Assembly: GCF_023715485.1 (NCBI RefSeq)
Contig: NZ_JAMBOF010000001.1
Coordinates: 434,001 to 498,000 of the forward strand
DNA: 64,000 bases
Origin: Mesobacillus subterraneus
GTDB lineage: Bacteria; Bacillota; Bacilli; Bacillales; Cytobacillaceae
Reading direction: 5' to 3'
Shown here: piece after piece, positions 16,428 through 26,031 of the stretch
Layout: the number at the start of each line of letters is the position of its first letter
How positions within the stretch are numbered: the stretch's first letter is position 1
Program-made: the position numbers and the translations under genes
The notes under the pieces: model-generated
What the model was told of the DNA's origin: nothing
The model's input: the letters and a program-made list of their open reading frames with translations, nothing else
Database searches by the model: none

Positions 16428-19400
16428 TTACATACTGCGTTCCTTTTTAACCTGCCTGAAGAAAAATACTTCATAGATGACAGGTATTAAAATTAACGTC
16501 AGCAGGGTGGAGGAGGTAAGGCCGCCGATAACGGTTACTGCCAGCCCTTTTGAAATCAGTGTGCCTGATGATGTTGTCAGTGCTAATGGAATTAAAGCAG
16601 CAATTGTTGCAAATGCGGTCATCAGGATCGGGCGAAGCCTAGTGATGCCAGCCTCAATAAGTGCTTCACGGATTGGCATGCCTTTCTCGGTACGGTTCTG
16701 CCCGATTCTGTCTACCATGACGATTGCGTTGGTGGTAACAATCCCTATAAGCATAAGCAGTCCAATCATAACGCTGACTGACATTGGTTCGTCTGCGATC
16801 CAAAGTCCAAGCAGGGAGCCGATTGGGACGAAAATCAACGAAGACAGGATGATGAAAGGAATTCTGGCCTGCCCGAACGTGATCAGCATCGTCAAATATA
16901 CTAGACCAATTGCGACAACCATAGCAATGCCAAGCTGAGTAAAGGTCTCAACTGTTTCGTCACTGCCCCCGCCGCCTTCCAATGTAACCTCTTCAGGCAG
17001 GTCGATATCATTCTTAACACCATTTATGACGTTGGTTGATACGGATCTGATATCATTTGAATCTATTTGCGCAGAAACTCTCGCAAATATTTTACCATCT
17101 AATTTTTGGATGGAAGTGAACGCGTCTGATTCTGTTATTTCAGCTATTTCTGTTATTGGCACAGGTCCTTGCTGAGTGAAAATAATCGTATTCTTTAAGT
17201 CTTCTAATGTCTCTGACTTCTCATCATAAGTGATGGAAACCTTGCGCTCTTCATTACCCAATTCCATAGTTCCAGCATCAACCGGCTTAGTTTTATCGGT
17301 GATTGTGCCAAGGATCTGGAAGCCAGAAAGACCAAATTGAGCAGATTTCTCGGGATCGATATCAACAATTACCTGCTTTTGTTTTTCGGAAAAATTGTTT
17401 GAAACATATTTAAGATCTTCTTGCTTATTCATATAATCTTCTACTGAGGCTGCTGCCTGCTGCAATGCTGAGAGGTCAGTAGAGTATAAGTCGATATTCA
17501 CATTATTATTCGATGGAGGGCCGCCAGTGGATTGCTCCTGAATGCCGATTTTTGCATCAGGCTCTATCGCGATGATGATGTCCTCCATTTCTTTTTCAAG
17601 CTCAGGTATAAACTCAGAAACACTTATTCCTTCACCAAGGCTGATAAAATAGTTCGCCTGGTTCTGGCGCTTCAAACCAGTCTGGAAATCCCGGCTGCCA
17701 ATGCCGACTGTGACATCATTAATTTCTTTTTTGCTTGCGAACATTTCCTCGACCTTCACGGAAACATCATTCGTCTTTTCGAGTGATGTGGATGATGGAA
17801 GCTGGAATGTTGCTACAAGCAGTTTTTGTTCTTCGTTCGGGATAAAAGTGAAGCCAAGTCCTTTAACCAGGAAGCCGGAACCTGCAAGCAGAAGTACGGA
17901 CATAATGATGACCAGGGCTTTATGATTCAATGACCATTTGATTGCGGACGCGTAAGCCCTCTGCATCGCACCTTCTTTTTCTTCCTTTGGCACCATTTTA
18001 AATGAGAATTTTGCCAGGATTGGAACGATTGTGACCGCCACGATCAGAGAAGCGAGCAGTGAGAATACGATGGTCAGTGCGAATGGAAGGAAGAACTCAC
18101 CAGTAATGCCGCCCACAAGTCCAAGAGGCAAAAACACGACAACAGTTGTAATCGTTGATGATGTGATAGCTTTAAGGATTTCCTTCGTGGAATCCTGAAT
18201 CAATTCATCCGTCATGCCTTCCTTTGTCTTCCGTACTCTTCGGAAAATATTCTCGATGACTACGATACTGTCATCAACGACGCGGCCAACGGCCACTGCC
18301 ATCCCGCCAAGAGTCATGATGTTCAGGGAAATATCAAGCTGGTTCAAGAATATTGACGATATTAATAGAGATAGCGGGATCGAAACAATCGCAATGATGG
18401 TAGCCCTGAAATTCCTCAGGAAAATAAGCACGGCTATTGAAGCAAATAGTGCTCCCAGCAACCCTTCTTTTACTAATGTATTTACAGATTTCTCGATACC
18501 CTCTGCAGAATCAAAGCCAATCGCATAATCCAGGCGGTCATTATAGCCGTCAATTACTGCTAGAACCTTATCGGCAACTTCGACAGTATTGGCATCCTGT
18601 TTTTTTGTAATCGCCATTGATAGTGATTCTTTTTCATTGTAACGAGTGATTTCAGGCTTTTCAGTTACAACTTCGATTGATGCGATTTCACTTAGTTTAA
18701 CTGGAGGAGCTTCTGGTACAAATTTAGATTTGATGACCAGATTTTCCAGCTCGCTTATTTCAGCTATTTTTTCTTGTACCCTGACAGGGACCTGGATTTC
18801 ATTTTCATTCAGGTTGCCAGCAGGGAAACTGAATTTTTTAGCGTTAATTGTTTCTTTGATTTCATTCAAACTGAGCGCCAGCTGGGAAGCCTTTTCCTGA
18901 TCAACCGTAATCTGCAGGACTTCGTCTGTCATCCCGCCAACAGAAACGCTGTTAATACCCTGTATTTTATTAAGCTCAGGAATGATTTCTTCATTAACAA
19001 GCTGCTCCAAGTCTTGATCACCTTTGGCAAACAGTGAGATGTTAAAAATCGGGAAGGTGCCAAAGGAAAATCTGTTTACGTTTGTCTGGACAGTTTCAGG
19101 GAGGCCGGCATCTTTGATATAGGTATTAACCTGCTGCTCAGCATCATCCAAATCCTTATCGAAAGGGAACTCGAGATTGATGATCGCGATGCTTTCAAAG
19201 GATGAACTTTGAACCTTGCTGATTCCGTCAATACCCTTGAATTTTGTTTCGAGCTTTTCGGTTACTTGTTCATTGATGTCCTGCGGGGATGCGCCTGGAT
19301 AAATGACTTCCACAGATAGCTGCGGAAATTCAATATTTGGCAGCAAATCGACCTTTAGACGTGTAAAGGAGTACAAGCCGCCGAGAATTAATAAGAATGA

Positions 19401-19454
19401 AATGATAAAAACAGCAAAAGCATTTTTTAAACTGAATTTCGTCAAAAAACCCAT
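16428..19454 (-). CDS. swrC: RND efflux transporter, SwrC (YerP)-like
   Basis: Inner-membrane RND pump of 1008 residues with two repeats of six TM segments and large external loops. It shows the HAE1-type start FLLILGGLYSFTRLKVDLLPNIEFPQ, GASPQDINEQVTEKLE, and the TM4 proton relay region GGMAVAVGRVVDDSIVVIENI, repeated as MLIGIVTTNAIVMVDRI. SwrC gives surfactin self-resistance and aids swarming in B. subtilis. ATG 19454 is preferred since AGAGAGG lies before it; the frame extends 12 codons upstream without an RBS. No membrane-fusion partner is encoded nearby, which is normal in Firmicutes. Confidence 0.88.
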   Translation of the reverse strand: MGFLTKFSLKNAFAVFIISFLLILGGLYSFTRLKVDLLPNIEFPQLSVEVIYPGASPQDINEQVTEKLETKFKGIDGISKVQSSSFESIAIINLEFPFDKDLDDAEQQVNTYIKDAGLPETVQTNVNRFSFGTFPIFNISLFAKGDQDLEQLVNEEIIPELNKIQGINSVSVGGMTDEVLQITVDQEKASQLALSLNEIKETINAKKFSFPAGNLNENEIQVPVRVQEKIAEISELENLVIKSKFVPEAPPVKLSEIASIEVVTEKPEITRYNEKESLSMAITKKQDANTVEVADKVLAVIDGYNDRLDYAIGFDSAEGIEKSVNTLVKEGLLGALFASIAVLIFLRNFRATIIAIVSIPLSLLISSIFLNQLDISLNIMTLGGMAVAVGRVVDDSIVVIENIFRRVRKTKEGMTDELIQDSTKEILKAITSSTITTVVVFLPLGLVGGITGEFFLPFALTIVFSLLASLIVAVTIVPILAKFSFKMVPKEEKEGAMQRAYASAIKWSLNHKALVIIMSVLLLAGSGFLVKGLGFTFIPNEEQKLLVATFQLPSSTSLEKTNDVSVKVEEMFASKKEINDVTVGIGSRDFQTGLKRQNQANYFISLGEGISVSEFIPELEKEMEDIIIAIEPDAKIGIQEQSTGGPPSNNNVNIDLYSTDLSALQQAAASVEDYMNKQEDLKYVSNNFSEKQKQVIVDIDPEKSAQFGLSGFQILGTITDKTKPVDAGTMELGNEERKVSITYDEKSETLEDLKNTIIFTQQGPVPITEIAEITESDAFTSIQKLDGKIFARVSAQIDSNDIRSVSTNVINGVKNDIDLPEEVTLEGGGGSDETVETFTQLGIAMVVAIGLVYLTMLITFGQARIPFIILSSLIFVPIGSLLGLWIADEPMSVSVMIGLLMLIGIVTTNAIVMVDRIGQNRTEKGMPIREALIEAGITRLRPILMTAFATIAALIPLALTTSSGTLISKGLAVTVIGGLTSSTLLTLILIPVIYEVFFFRQVKKERSM

Positions 19455-19527
19455 AAGGTTTACCTCTCTTCTTAAAAAGTATACTTTCATTCTATATGCT
19501 CTTTATGTAGTTTTCACTTTTAAACTG

Positions 19528-19563
19528 TAAAAATAAAAAGATACCCGGAGTTGGCCTCCGGGT
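19528..19563 (-). terminator. Terminator of clpE
   Basis: ACCCGGAG pairs with CTCCGGGT around a 5-base loop, and the leftward strand then reads into ATCTTTTTATTTTT. Confidence 0.85.
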
Positions 19564-19572
19564 TATCAAGAT

Positions 19573-21726
19573 TTATTTGCGCTTAATGGTGATTGCTTCA
19601 TTGTCAATCACTGCTGCCAAAGTCACAGCTTCTGGGTCTTCAAGGATGAAGTCGGCTATAGAGTCCTCCAGCTGTTCCTGAATGGAACGGCGAAGCGGAC
19701 GGGCACCGAATGCTGGATGGTATCCCAGCTCAGCAAGTTTTTCTTTTACTTCATCCGTAACCTCAAGACTGATGTTTTGCTCTGCGAGAGTGCCTTTCAG
19801 TACAGCAAGCATCAGGTCCACAATCTGAAGAAGATGTTCTTTTTCAAGTGACTTGAACTCGATGATGCTGTCGAAGCGGTTCAGGAATTCTGGCTTGAAG
19901 AAGCCTCCTAGCGAATCCAGGATGGTTGATTCGTTGATAGCAGTGTTCTGGCCGAAGCCTACCTTGACTGTCCTATGGCCAACACCTGCGTTGCTTGTCA
20001 TGATAATGACGGTATCCTTGAAGCTTACCGTGCGTCCCTGGCTGTCAGTCAGGCGGCCATCCTCAAGGATCTGCAGAAACATGTGCTGGACATCTGGATG
20101 GGCTTTCTCGATTTCATCCAGCAAAATGATGCTGTATGGGTTGCGGCGGACTTTTTCAGTCAGCTGGCCGGCTTCATCATGTCCGACATAACCTGGAGGT
20201 GAACCGATCAGCTTGGAAACACTGTGCTTTTCCATATACTCACTCATATCTAGCCGAACCATGGCATCCTTCGAACCAAACAATTCTTCAGCCAGTGTCT
20301 TTGTCAATTCCGTTTTTCCAACACCTGTTGGACCGACGAAGAGAAAGGATCCAATCGGGCGATTTTTAGATTTCAGACCAGCACGGCTGCGGCGGATTGC
20401 CTTCGCTACTTTCTGCACAGCATGCTCCTGGCCGATTACCTTGCCATTGAGGTTTTCAACAAGGTTCTTCATCCTTACTTGTTCGTCCTCCTGGAGTTTG
20501 CCCACAGGAATTCCAGTCTTCTTTTCGATGATCTCCTGGATATGCTGGACTGTTACAAACGGACGTACCGTATTGCCGTTTTCATTTAGTGCCTTTTCCA
20601 GCTTTGCTTCCTCGTCACGAAGCTTTGCAGCTGTCTCGTAGTCCTCCTGCTTCAATGCCTCTTCCTTTTCCTTCGTGATTTCGGCAAGGCGGCTTTCGGC
20701 ATCGTTTTTATTTGTGTAATCAGAGTCAAGGTTGAGTTTTGAACCCGCTTCATCCATTAGATCGATCGCCTTGTCAGGCAGGAAGCGCTCCTGGATATAG
20801 CGATGTGATAGTTGTACGCAAGCCTTGATCGCATCTTCCTCAAAAGATACCTCATGAAAGTCCTCGTATTTAGATTGGATTCCTTTCAGAATGGCAATTG
20901 CTTCATCGACAGTAGGTTCAAGGACATGGACAGGCTGAAAGCGTCTTTCTAGCGCTGCGTCCTTTTCAATTTGACGGTATTCCTTCAAGGTTGTAGCACC
21001 AACTACCTGGAGTTCACCACGGGCAAGTGCTGGCTTCAGGATATTGCCAGCATCCATTGAACCTTCAGCAGAGCCAGCCCCAACAAGCTGGTGGATTTCA
21101 TCTATGAAAAGAATGATGTTCTTGCGGGCTTGAAGTTCACCAATCAGCTGTTTCATTCTTTCCTCAAATTGGCCGCGGATTCCTGTGTTGGAAACCATTG
21201 AAGCTACATCTAAAAGATAGACTTCCTTGTTTTTCAGCTTGTTCGGTACATCGCCTACTGCAATCTTCAGTGCAAGGCCTTCAGCAATCGCTGTTTTACC
21301 GACACCAGGTTCACCGATCAGCACCGGGTTGTTTTTGTTTCTTCTATTTAAGATTTCAATGACGCGCTTCACTTCTTCGTCACGGCCAATTACCGGGTCA
21401 ATAAGTCCAGTCTTGGCAATCTGGGTCAAGTTTCTGCCGAATTGATCGATAAAACCATTTCCGCCTGTGCTTTTAGGGGCAGAGGCAGGTGAGGGTTGCC
21501 CAGGTATGTTATGATCCGGATTTCCAGGAAACTGATTGAACATATCATTAAAGGGCGAACCTCCAAAGCCGGCAATTCCGGACATTGGGCTGTTAAGGGA
21601 AGCCCCGAATTTCTCTCTCTCTTTTTGATAACAATCTTCGCAGAGCATCAAATGCTTCTGATTACCGTTCAAATTTACTTTTAACTGAATGTTAGCGTGT
21701 TTCACTTGGCAATGTTGGCAAAGCAT
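19573..21726 (-). CDS. clpE: ATP-dependent Clp protease ATP-binding subunit ClpE
   Basis: HSP100 unfoldase of 717 residues that feeds ClpP. The N terminus is a zinc finger (CQHC and CEDC), the mark that separates ClpE from ClpC. A Gly/Pro/Asn-rich linker follows, then AAA module 1 with Walker [14 protein letters not shown], then a UVR-type coiled coil ([20 protein letters not shown]). AAA module 2 has Walker [21 protein letters not shown] and [13 protein letters not shown]. Two CtsR boxes lie upstream, so it should be derepressed by heat and protein damage. The start ATG 21726 has GGAGG upstream. Confidence 0.96.
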   Translation of the reverse strand: MLCQHCQVKHANIQLKVNLNGNQKHLMLCEDCYQKEREKFGASLNSPMSGIAGFGGSPFNDMFNQFPGNPDHNIPGQPSPASAPKSTGGNGFIDQFGRNLTQIAKTGLIDPVIGRDEEVKRVIEILNRRNKNNPVLIGEPGVGKTAIAEGLALKIAVGDVPNKLKNKEVYLLDVASMVSNTGIRGQFEERMKQLIGELQARKNIILFIDEIHQLVGAGSAEGSMDAGNILKPALARGELQVVGATTLKEYRQIEKDAALERRFQPVHVLEPTVDEAIAILKGIQSKYEDFHEVSFEEDAIKACVQLSHRYIQERFLPDKAIDLMDEAGSKLNLDSDYTNKNDAESRLAEITKEKEEALKQEDYETAAKLRDEEAKLEKALNENGNTVRPFVTVQHIQEIIEKKTGIPVGKLQEDEQVRMKNLVENLNGKVIGQEHAVQKVAKAIRRSRAGLKSKNRPIGSFLFVGPTGVGKTELTKTLAEELFGSKDAMVRLDMSEYMEKHSVSKLIGSPPGYVGHDEAGQLTEKVRRNPYSIILLDEIEKAHPDVQHMFLQILEDGRLTDSQGRTVSFKDTVIIMTSNAGVGHRTVKVGFGQNTAINESTILDSLGGFFKPEFLNRFDSIIEFKSLEKEHLLQIVDLMLAVLKGTLAEQNISLEVTDEVKEKLAELGYHPAFGARPLRRSIQEQLEDSIADFILEDPEAVTLAAVIDNEAITIKRK

Positions 21727-21780
21727 TTAAATTCCTCCTTCAAAATTTTTCTATATTTAATTTGATTAATAGCCTTTGAC

Positions 21781-21832
21781 TTTGACTATCTTTGATCAAT
21801 TTAACTTAATTATAGTTTGACCTTCTTTGACT
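21781..21832 (-). promoter_or_regulatory. Two CtsR operators upstream of clpE
   Basis: On the plus strand, TTTGACTATCTTTGATC (21781-21797) and TTTGACCTTCTTTGACT (21816-21832) are direct heptamer repeats with three-base spacers. Read leftward they match the CtsR consensus GGTCAAA-N3-GGTCAAA, the second box better than the first. An extra TTTGAC (21775-21780) precedes box 1. Confidence 0.9.
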
Positions 21833-22089
21833 TTCAAGAGGTTTGATTATGGGAATTTTTTCTATTTAAAACATGTTTGATTTTTCTAAAGGCTTTTCAT
21901 AAAAGTAAAAATCGTTTTTTATTCCATTCATTGATAAAAAAATTAACGGGAAGAGCTCTCGAAGCCAAAGAAACATGGGTGAACAGGTTTCTTCGAAAAG
22001 TAAAAATTCATTGGAAAATAGCCTTTCTTAAAAAGCTCGTCATGGTTTGTCTATGCCTACATATATTGGAAAGGAGGGAGGGGAATGCT
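21833..22089. other. Region between the clpE operators and ykvI
   Basis: An open frame runs rightward from 21877 into ykvI, but its first 71 codons look non-coding: many basic and aromatic residues, no family pattern and no RBS. Just before 22090 lies AAGGAGGGAGGGG, the ykvI ribosome binding site. Nothing else is seen. Confidence 0.5.
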
Positions 22090-23133
22090 TTGAAGACAAA
22101 CTGGGGTGCTGCCTTTCAGATTGCTGCAGTTTACGTTGGCACTGTTGTAGGGGCAGGCTTTGCAACCGGGAGGGAAATCGTCGAATTTTTTTCCCGCTTT
22201 GGTTTATTTGGTTTGATTGGAATATTAATGAGCGGATATATGCTTATATACATGGGTTCTAAGCTAATGCGGATTGCAGCTTCTATCGGGGCCCGTTCAT
22301 ATGAAGAAATGAATGAACACTTGTTTGGGAGGTTTTTTGGAAGAATAATCAATATGGTAATGCTGGTCATGCTTCTGGGAGTTTGTGCCGTCATGCTTTC
22401 AGGAGCGGGGGCCGTTTTTGAGGAACAGCTCGGGCTGTCAAAATCTCTTGGGATTTTTATTACCATAGCTCTTTCTTTGGCAGTAATGGTTGTAGGCTTA
22501 AAGGGAGTTTTTGCGGTAAATACCTTTGTTGTGCCAATGATGATTTTGTTCAGTCTTATCTTGTTTTTCCTTTCATCAAAATTGCCAGGCTTCATTGAAC
22601 AAGTCGTATTTCTTCCATATGCTGAGGATGGCTGGAAATCTGTAGTCGCACCATTTTCATATACAGCATTAAACCTTTCTTTAGCACAGGCGGTCTTGGT
22701 CCCAGTCGCAGCCGAAATTAAGGATGATAACACGGTAAAATGGGGAGGAATTCTAGGGGGCGTAGCACTTACTTTAATCCTGCTTTCCAGCCATTTAACT
22801 TTAATTATGCTTCCGGGTTTTGAAACCTTTGAAATTCCGATGGCAGTGATCATGAAGCAATTAATTTCAGGACTATACTGGATTTTTGTGTTGATTGTAT
22901 ATGGGGAGATTTTTACATCCGTAATCGGGAATATTTATGGTTTGGAAAGACAGATTCAAAGGTACATCAAACTGCCGAGCTTGCTCATAGTCGCGCTGCT
23001 ATTCCTGATTTGTTATTTTATCAGCTTGATTCATTATGGAACACTGCTTTCCATCCTCTATCCAGTTTTCGGCTATATCAGTCTGATTTTTATCATACTA
23101 CTGTGGATGAAACCGATAAAATTTAATAATTGA
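22090..23133 (+). CDS. ykvI: YkvI-like membrane protein
   Basis: Integral membrane protein of 347 residues with about ten hydrophobic helices, related to the APC/spore-germination type of transporter fold. It starts MKTNWGAAFQIAAVYVGTVV and continues GAGFATGREIVEFF, the conserved first helix of the YkvI family. The start is TTG 22090, chosen because a strong purine-rich RBS (22071-22083) precedes it; the frame extends 71 codons upstream without family similarity. The substrate is unknown. It is followed by a strong bidirectional terminator. Confidence 0.82.
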   Translation: MKTNWGAAFQIAAVYVGTVVGAGFATGREIVEFFSRFGLFGLIGILMSGYMLIYMGSKLMRIAASIGARSYEEMNEHLFGRFFGRIINMVMLVMLLGVCAVMLSGAGAVFEEQLGLSKSLGIFITIALSLAVMVVGLKGVFAVNTFVVPMMILFSLILFFLSSKLPGFIEQVVFLPYAEDGWKSVVAPFSYTALNLSLAQAVLVPVAAEIKDDNTVKWGGILGGVALTLILLSSHLTLIMLPGFETFEIPMAVIMKQLISGLYWIFVLIVYGEIFTSVIGNIYGLERQIQRYIKLPSLLIVALLFLICYFISLIHYGTLLSILYPVFGYISLIFIILLWMKPIKFNN

Positions 23134-23153
23134 GGATATTAAAACACTGCACA

Positions 23154-23181
23154 AAAAAAGAAGGGGCAGCCCCTTCTTTTT
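23154..23181. terminator. Bidirectional terminator between ykvI and the lipoprotein gene
   Basis: AAAAAGAAGGGGC pairs with GCCCCTTCTTTTT around a minimal loop between convergent genes. Confidence 0.88.
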
Positions 23182-23845
23182 ATTCATTCTCATTCATGAT
23201 TGTTTTAGCCATTTCTATGAATGCTTCTCGGTGGTCAGCACCATCTTTTGTGAAGATTGTCAATTTCAGCGGTTGTTTGTCATTTTTGATTAAATAGGAA
23301 GTAACAACGTCTGACTCGGTCTTAGTCTCCATTGCCCAAGCATTGCTAAAGAAAGGATCTTCGGGTGTTTCAATTTCTTTTACTTCAGGGCCGACGGCCG
23401 CCAGCTGGGCTTTTGAATTCTCTTCAACTAATGGCCACTCTACCTCAGCAGGAAGCAATTCGATTCTCATGAACACACTGTCATCCTCGCTCCAAAACAG
23501 AACATCCTTGTTCGGTTCTTCTGCTGTCAGCTCATAATCAGGCAAGACATACATAGAATAGTTTTGATTGTCGTTGTTTTTTAAGAAAGCAGTTTGTTCC
23601 TTCTGCTCACCATTCACTTTATAAGTAAGATTTTGTTCGAGGATGCGGATTATGCCTTCCTCGCTGTTTTGGTCTGTTTGATCCTGATCAGTTGCTGTTT
23701 TGTCTTCTTCATTTTTTTCAGGTGCCGTTACTGGTTTAGCTGCAGAACCCTTGTCCGCTGACTCCGATGGCTCAATAGAACCGCAGCCTGCTATGAATAT
23801 TGCTGATAATCCTACTAACGCAAAAGGTTTTAAAAGTTTGTTCAT
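23180..23845 (-). CDS. Putative lipoprotein, 221 aa
   Basis: Lipoprotein with a type II signal peptide: MNKLLKPFALVGLSAIFIAGC, with lipobox FIAGC and the acylated Cys at residue 21. A low-complexity Glu/Asp/Gln/Ser linker follows (about 22-65), then a compact domain with LTYKVNGEQKEQTAFLK and a helix at the end (REAFIEMAKTIMNE). I do not recognise the domain. ATG 23845 is chosen because GGAGG lies nine bases upstream; an in-frame ATG eight codons earlier has no RBS. Confidence 0.8.
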   Translation of the reverse strand: MNKLLKPFALVGLSAIFIAGCGSIEPSESADKGSAAKPVTAPEKNEEDKTATDQDQTDQNSEEGIIRILEQNLTYKVNGEQKEQTAFLKNNDNQNYSMYVLPDYELTAEEPNKDVLFWSEDDSVFMRIELLPAEVEWPLVEENSKAQLAAVGPEVKEIETPEDPFFSNAWAMETKTESDVVTSYLIKNDKQPLKLTIFTKDGADHREAFIEMAKTIMNENE

Positions 23846-23970
23846 GTTTGTTGCCTCCTGTATTCTCATTTGTTGTTATCTATTTTTTTAGACGCAATAA
23901 AAAAAATAAAGTTACAAGTCCTGGCTGATAAACAAAAGATATCATGGACAAGCTTATTGGACAATAATAA

Positions 23971-24010
23971 AAATGACCCATGGCAGCCATTGCAGGCCTG
24001 GGTCATTTTT
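23971..24010 (-). terminator. Terminator of the CPBP protease gene
   Basis: AAATGACCCA pairs with TGGGTCATTT around an 18-base loop, with T runs on both strands. Confidence 0.82.
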
Positions 24011-24035
24011 TATAGATATTAGGTGACAGCTTTTA

Positions 24036-24647
24036 TCAACGTAAAGGCAGAAAGACAAACAATAGTAAATCAAAAACAATATGAGAAACGATTACGAGAG
24101 GCATGCTGCGTTTCCATGCATACAAGGCGCTCCACACAAGACCGGCAATAAGCGCGGCTAACACGAGGATGAATTCTCCTGAATATAGATGGACAGAAGT
24201 ATACAAAAGTACCGAAAGGCCTACGGTCATTTTTATGCTAAAGTAATTGCTCAGGCGTTTTTGGATAAAACCTCGCCAAAATATTTCTTCACCGGGCGCG
24301 ATTATTATTACCAACACTAGATAATGCCAGAATATATCAGGTGAGAATCTGCTGTAAAGACGGGAAATTTGATTGGACAAGGGGAGATTCAATACATCGA
24401 TCATAAAACTTCCCAGCCAAAAAAGCCCATAAAGGCCAAGTCCTGATGCGATACCTAATGTTAAGTATTGCATTGTTGCCGCATTGTCCTCGATTTCTTC
24501 ATATATGATGGAGTAACTAATTAAAACCAGCATTGACGCTGTGAATATATACCAGAATACTGCTTTATCCTCAAAGGTAAAAAATAATAGCAGATGGGCG
24601 ATCAAAACCCCAAGAACCAACCTGCGATCCGCCATCGAATTTTTCAT
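24036..24647 (-). CDS. CPBP family intramembrane metalloprotease
   Basis: Membrane protein of 203 residues with six or seven TM helices and the CPBP/CAAX-protease motifs: motif 1 PGEEIFWRGFIQKRL (about residues 119-133, with EExxxR) and motif 4-like SHIVFDLLLF near the end. The motif 2 region is SVLLYTSVHLYSG with the His. Relatives cleave inside the membrane; some give self-immunity to bacteriocins, but no bacteriocin gene is seen beside it. The RBS AAAGGGG lies nine bases before ATG 24647. Confidence 0.88.
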   Translation of the reverse strand: MKNSMADRRLVLGVLIAHLLLFFTFEDKAVFWYIFTASMLVLISYSIIYEEIEDNAATMQYLTLGIASGLGLYGLFWLGSFMIDVLNLPLSNQISRLYSRFSPDIFWHYLVLVIIIAPGEEIFWRGFIQKRLSNYFSIKMTVGLSVLLYTSVHLYSGEFILVLAALIAGLVWSALYAWKRSMPLVIVSHIVFDLLLFVFLPLR

Positions 24648-24775
24648 TATGATAAACCCCTTTCCAGAAACAAAACTTATTGTACCAAAAAATTTCTTAA
24701 AGTTGTAAGGAAAAGATTTCTTCTAATTGGGGAATGGTAATACAGAAATACTATTTCTAAATTGGAGGGGAAAGC

Positions 24776-24892
24776 ATGTCAGAATCTAAGCGAGAGCAAG
24801 AACGCAAATGGGCTGTTCGAAAGCAGGATCAGCATCCGCACGGGAAAGTGAAGTCCTTTAAGGAACTAGCTGGAAAAGAAACGAAAAATTAA
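24776..24892 (+). CDS. Small basic protein, 38 aa
   Basis: Short ORF with a strong RBS (GGAGGGG, eight bases before the ATG), followed directly by a terminator. The peptide starts MSESKREQERKWAVRKQD and ends in KSFKELAGKETKN. The pattern RxWxVRKQxQxPHGKVKSxKEL resembles a small conserved Bacillaceae family (possibly DUF6254; from memory, not checked). It has no membrane helix and is strongly charged. Confidence 0.72.
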   Translation: MSESKREQERKWAVRKQDQHPHGKVKSFKELAGKETKN

Positions 24893-24902
24893 CGAAGAAA
24901 AA

Positions 24903-24925
24903 GCAGCCTCGGCTGCTTTTACTTT
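24903..24925 (+). terminator. Terminator after the 38-aa gene
   Basis: AGCAGCC and GGCTGCT flank a two-base centre, followed by TTTAC. It lies about ten bases after the stop. Confidence 0.72.
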
Positions 24926-24937
24926 GTATCTCATATA

Positions 24938-25126
24938 TTAATAGGCTGTTTCCTTAACAATTTTATAGTTTTTATGATTGATTACAGTTCGCTGGTCCAG
25001 CTCCAAGTCGCGGAAATTGTTCATATATGTTAAATCTACAATGACAGAATTTTCATTGACCTTTTCCACTACTCCTTGTAATCCTTCTTTGAATTCGATT
25101 ACATTTCCAACCTCAGCTTTCTTCAA
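24938..25126 (-). CDS. ykvS: DUF2187 family protein, YkvS-like
   Basis: KOW-like small beta-barrel protein of 62 residues: MKKAEVGNVIEFKEGLQGVV, then SVIVDLTYMNNFRDLELDQRTV. This matches YkvS/DUF2187, whose members have one SH3-like domain and no known function. The start is TTG 25126 with AAGGAG nine bases upstream; the longer frame from 25165 begins before the RBS. The ykvI and ykvS genes are also near each other in B. subtilis. Confidence 0.82.
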   Translation of the reverse strand: MKKAEVGNVIEFKEGLQGVVEKVNENSVIVDLTYMNNFRDLELDQRTVINHKNYKIVKETAY

Positions 25127-25165
25127 ATAACCTCGCTCCTTCGTTATATTTCGAATTACTAACAT

Positions 25166-25501
25166 TTTGCACTATAATGATAGATGCGTAAAGGAAAATC
25201 TGTTATAAATTTTAAATGTTCACGAAATTTTCACTTTATAGAAATTAGAAAATTCAATCTTTATAAATAATATTATATAAAACATTTTCATTTCCATCTA
25301 GAGGGAATTTTTTTCTTCTTATAAATTGGGCTTTCATGTTCTAAATCAATGAAATCTTTTTAAATTAGATTCCCTTTTTATTTTGCTGGAAACTTCTTTT
25401 TAATACTTAATATGGTTCAATATTTATTAGAATAAAGGTTGCAATTCAAATGGAAGGAGATAAAATAGTTGTTAGTTTGACTGGATAAGGAGGAGCTTTT
25501 C
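25166..25501. other. Intergenic region between ykvS and the 64-aa gene
   Basis: Very AT-rich DNA of 336 bases, presumably holding the divergent promoters of both genes. AGGGAAT and ATTCCCT at about 25302 and 25370 form a loose inverted repeat. Nothing more specific is seen. Confidence 0.4.
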
Positions 25502-25696
25502 ATGGAAAAAGACCAGGCTGCTAGGATGCTGGATAGCTTAAAAAATAGGGAAGTAGAAGAAATATTCGTTTCGAAACAGGATTTTATGGTTTTTCGGGAG
25601 GTTATTGTGAAAAGAGAGGACTTTAAAAAATTCAGGGGCATCGCACAAAGAGGTGGGGATGTCATTTATCAATATATGAATGAAGCTCGCAGTTAA
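25502..25696 (+). CDS. Small hypothetical protein, 64 aa
   Basis: Soluble charged protein of 64 residues with RBS AAGGAGGAG eight bases before ATG 25502. It reads as helix (MEKDQAARMLDSLKNRE), strand, helix (FMVFREVIVKREDFKKF), ending in YQYMNEARS. I do not recognise the family. It stands alone before a terminal-inverted-repeat element, and the strong RBS and balanced composition make a real gene likely. Confidence 0.75.
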   Translation: MEKDQAARMLDSLKNREVEEIFVSKQDFMVFREVIVKREDFKKFRGIAQRGGDVIYQYMNEARS

Positions 25697-25721
25697 TTTC
25701 AAAAAAAACGGTAATTATTAA

Positions 25722-26001
25722 AGGCTCTTTTCGTATTTCCCGGCAAGAAAACTGTTCCTTGCTCAGTTTAATAAACTACTAGGGCACTCGTTGAGGGTGT
25801 CTCTTTTTTTGTTGGATAAAAATGGTTATAAGTATCCTTTTATAAATACTGATGTTAAACTTTGAGATAAGCAAATTTTATAAAAATCAGTTTTTTACAA
25901 GCTTTGATTTTTTGGAAAGAAACTAATTTCGTGCTCTTTTCATTAAGAAGGAAGATCGATGATACATAAAGAAAAATCCAAATTGTATACGAAAAGAGCC
26001 T
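25722..26001. mobile_element. MITE-like element with 15-bp perfect terminal inverted repeats
   Basis: AGGCTCTTTTCGTAT (25722-25736) and its exact complement ATACGAAAAGAGCCT (25987-26001) bound 280 bases that hold no gene. The interior is AT rich and includes a terminator-like hairpin (GGCACTC with GGGTGTC, then seven T, about 25783-25809). No target-site duplication is certain. A second interval with similar ends lies at 63391-63526. Confidence 0.5.
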
Positions 26002-26031
26002 AAAAAAGAAATGTTTTTAGGGGGATTTGAG

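Noticed and set aside
16477-16938. 153-codon open frame opposite swrC
   Set aside because: Antisense to a strongly conserved RND coding region; no RBS and no recognisable sequence.
21877-22089. N-terminal 71-codon extension of ykvI
   Set aside because: It lacks family similarity and an RBS, while a strong RBS and TTG start at 22090 match the family N terminus.
22131-22853. 240-codon reverse open frame inside ykvI
   Set aside because: Antisense shadow of a membrane protein gene; composition (Thr, Pro, Ser, Ile) is that of complement reading, with no domain.
24036-24647. CPBP protease as bacteriocin immunity gene
   Set aside because: No bacteriocin or transport gene lies nearby; the family is common as a housekeeping membrane protease.
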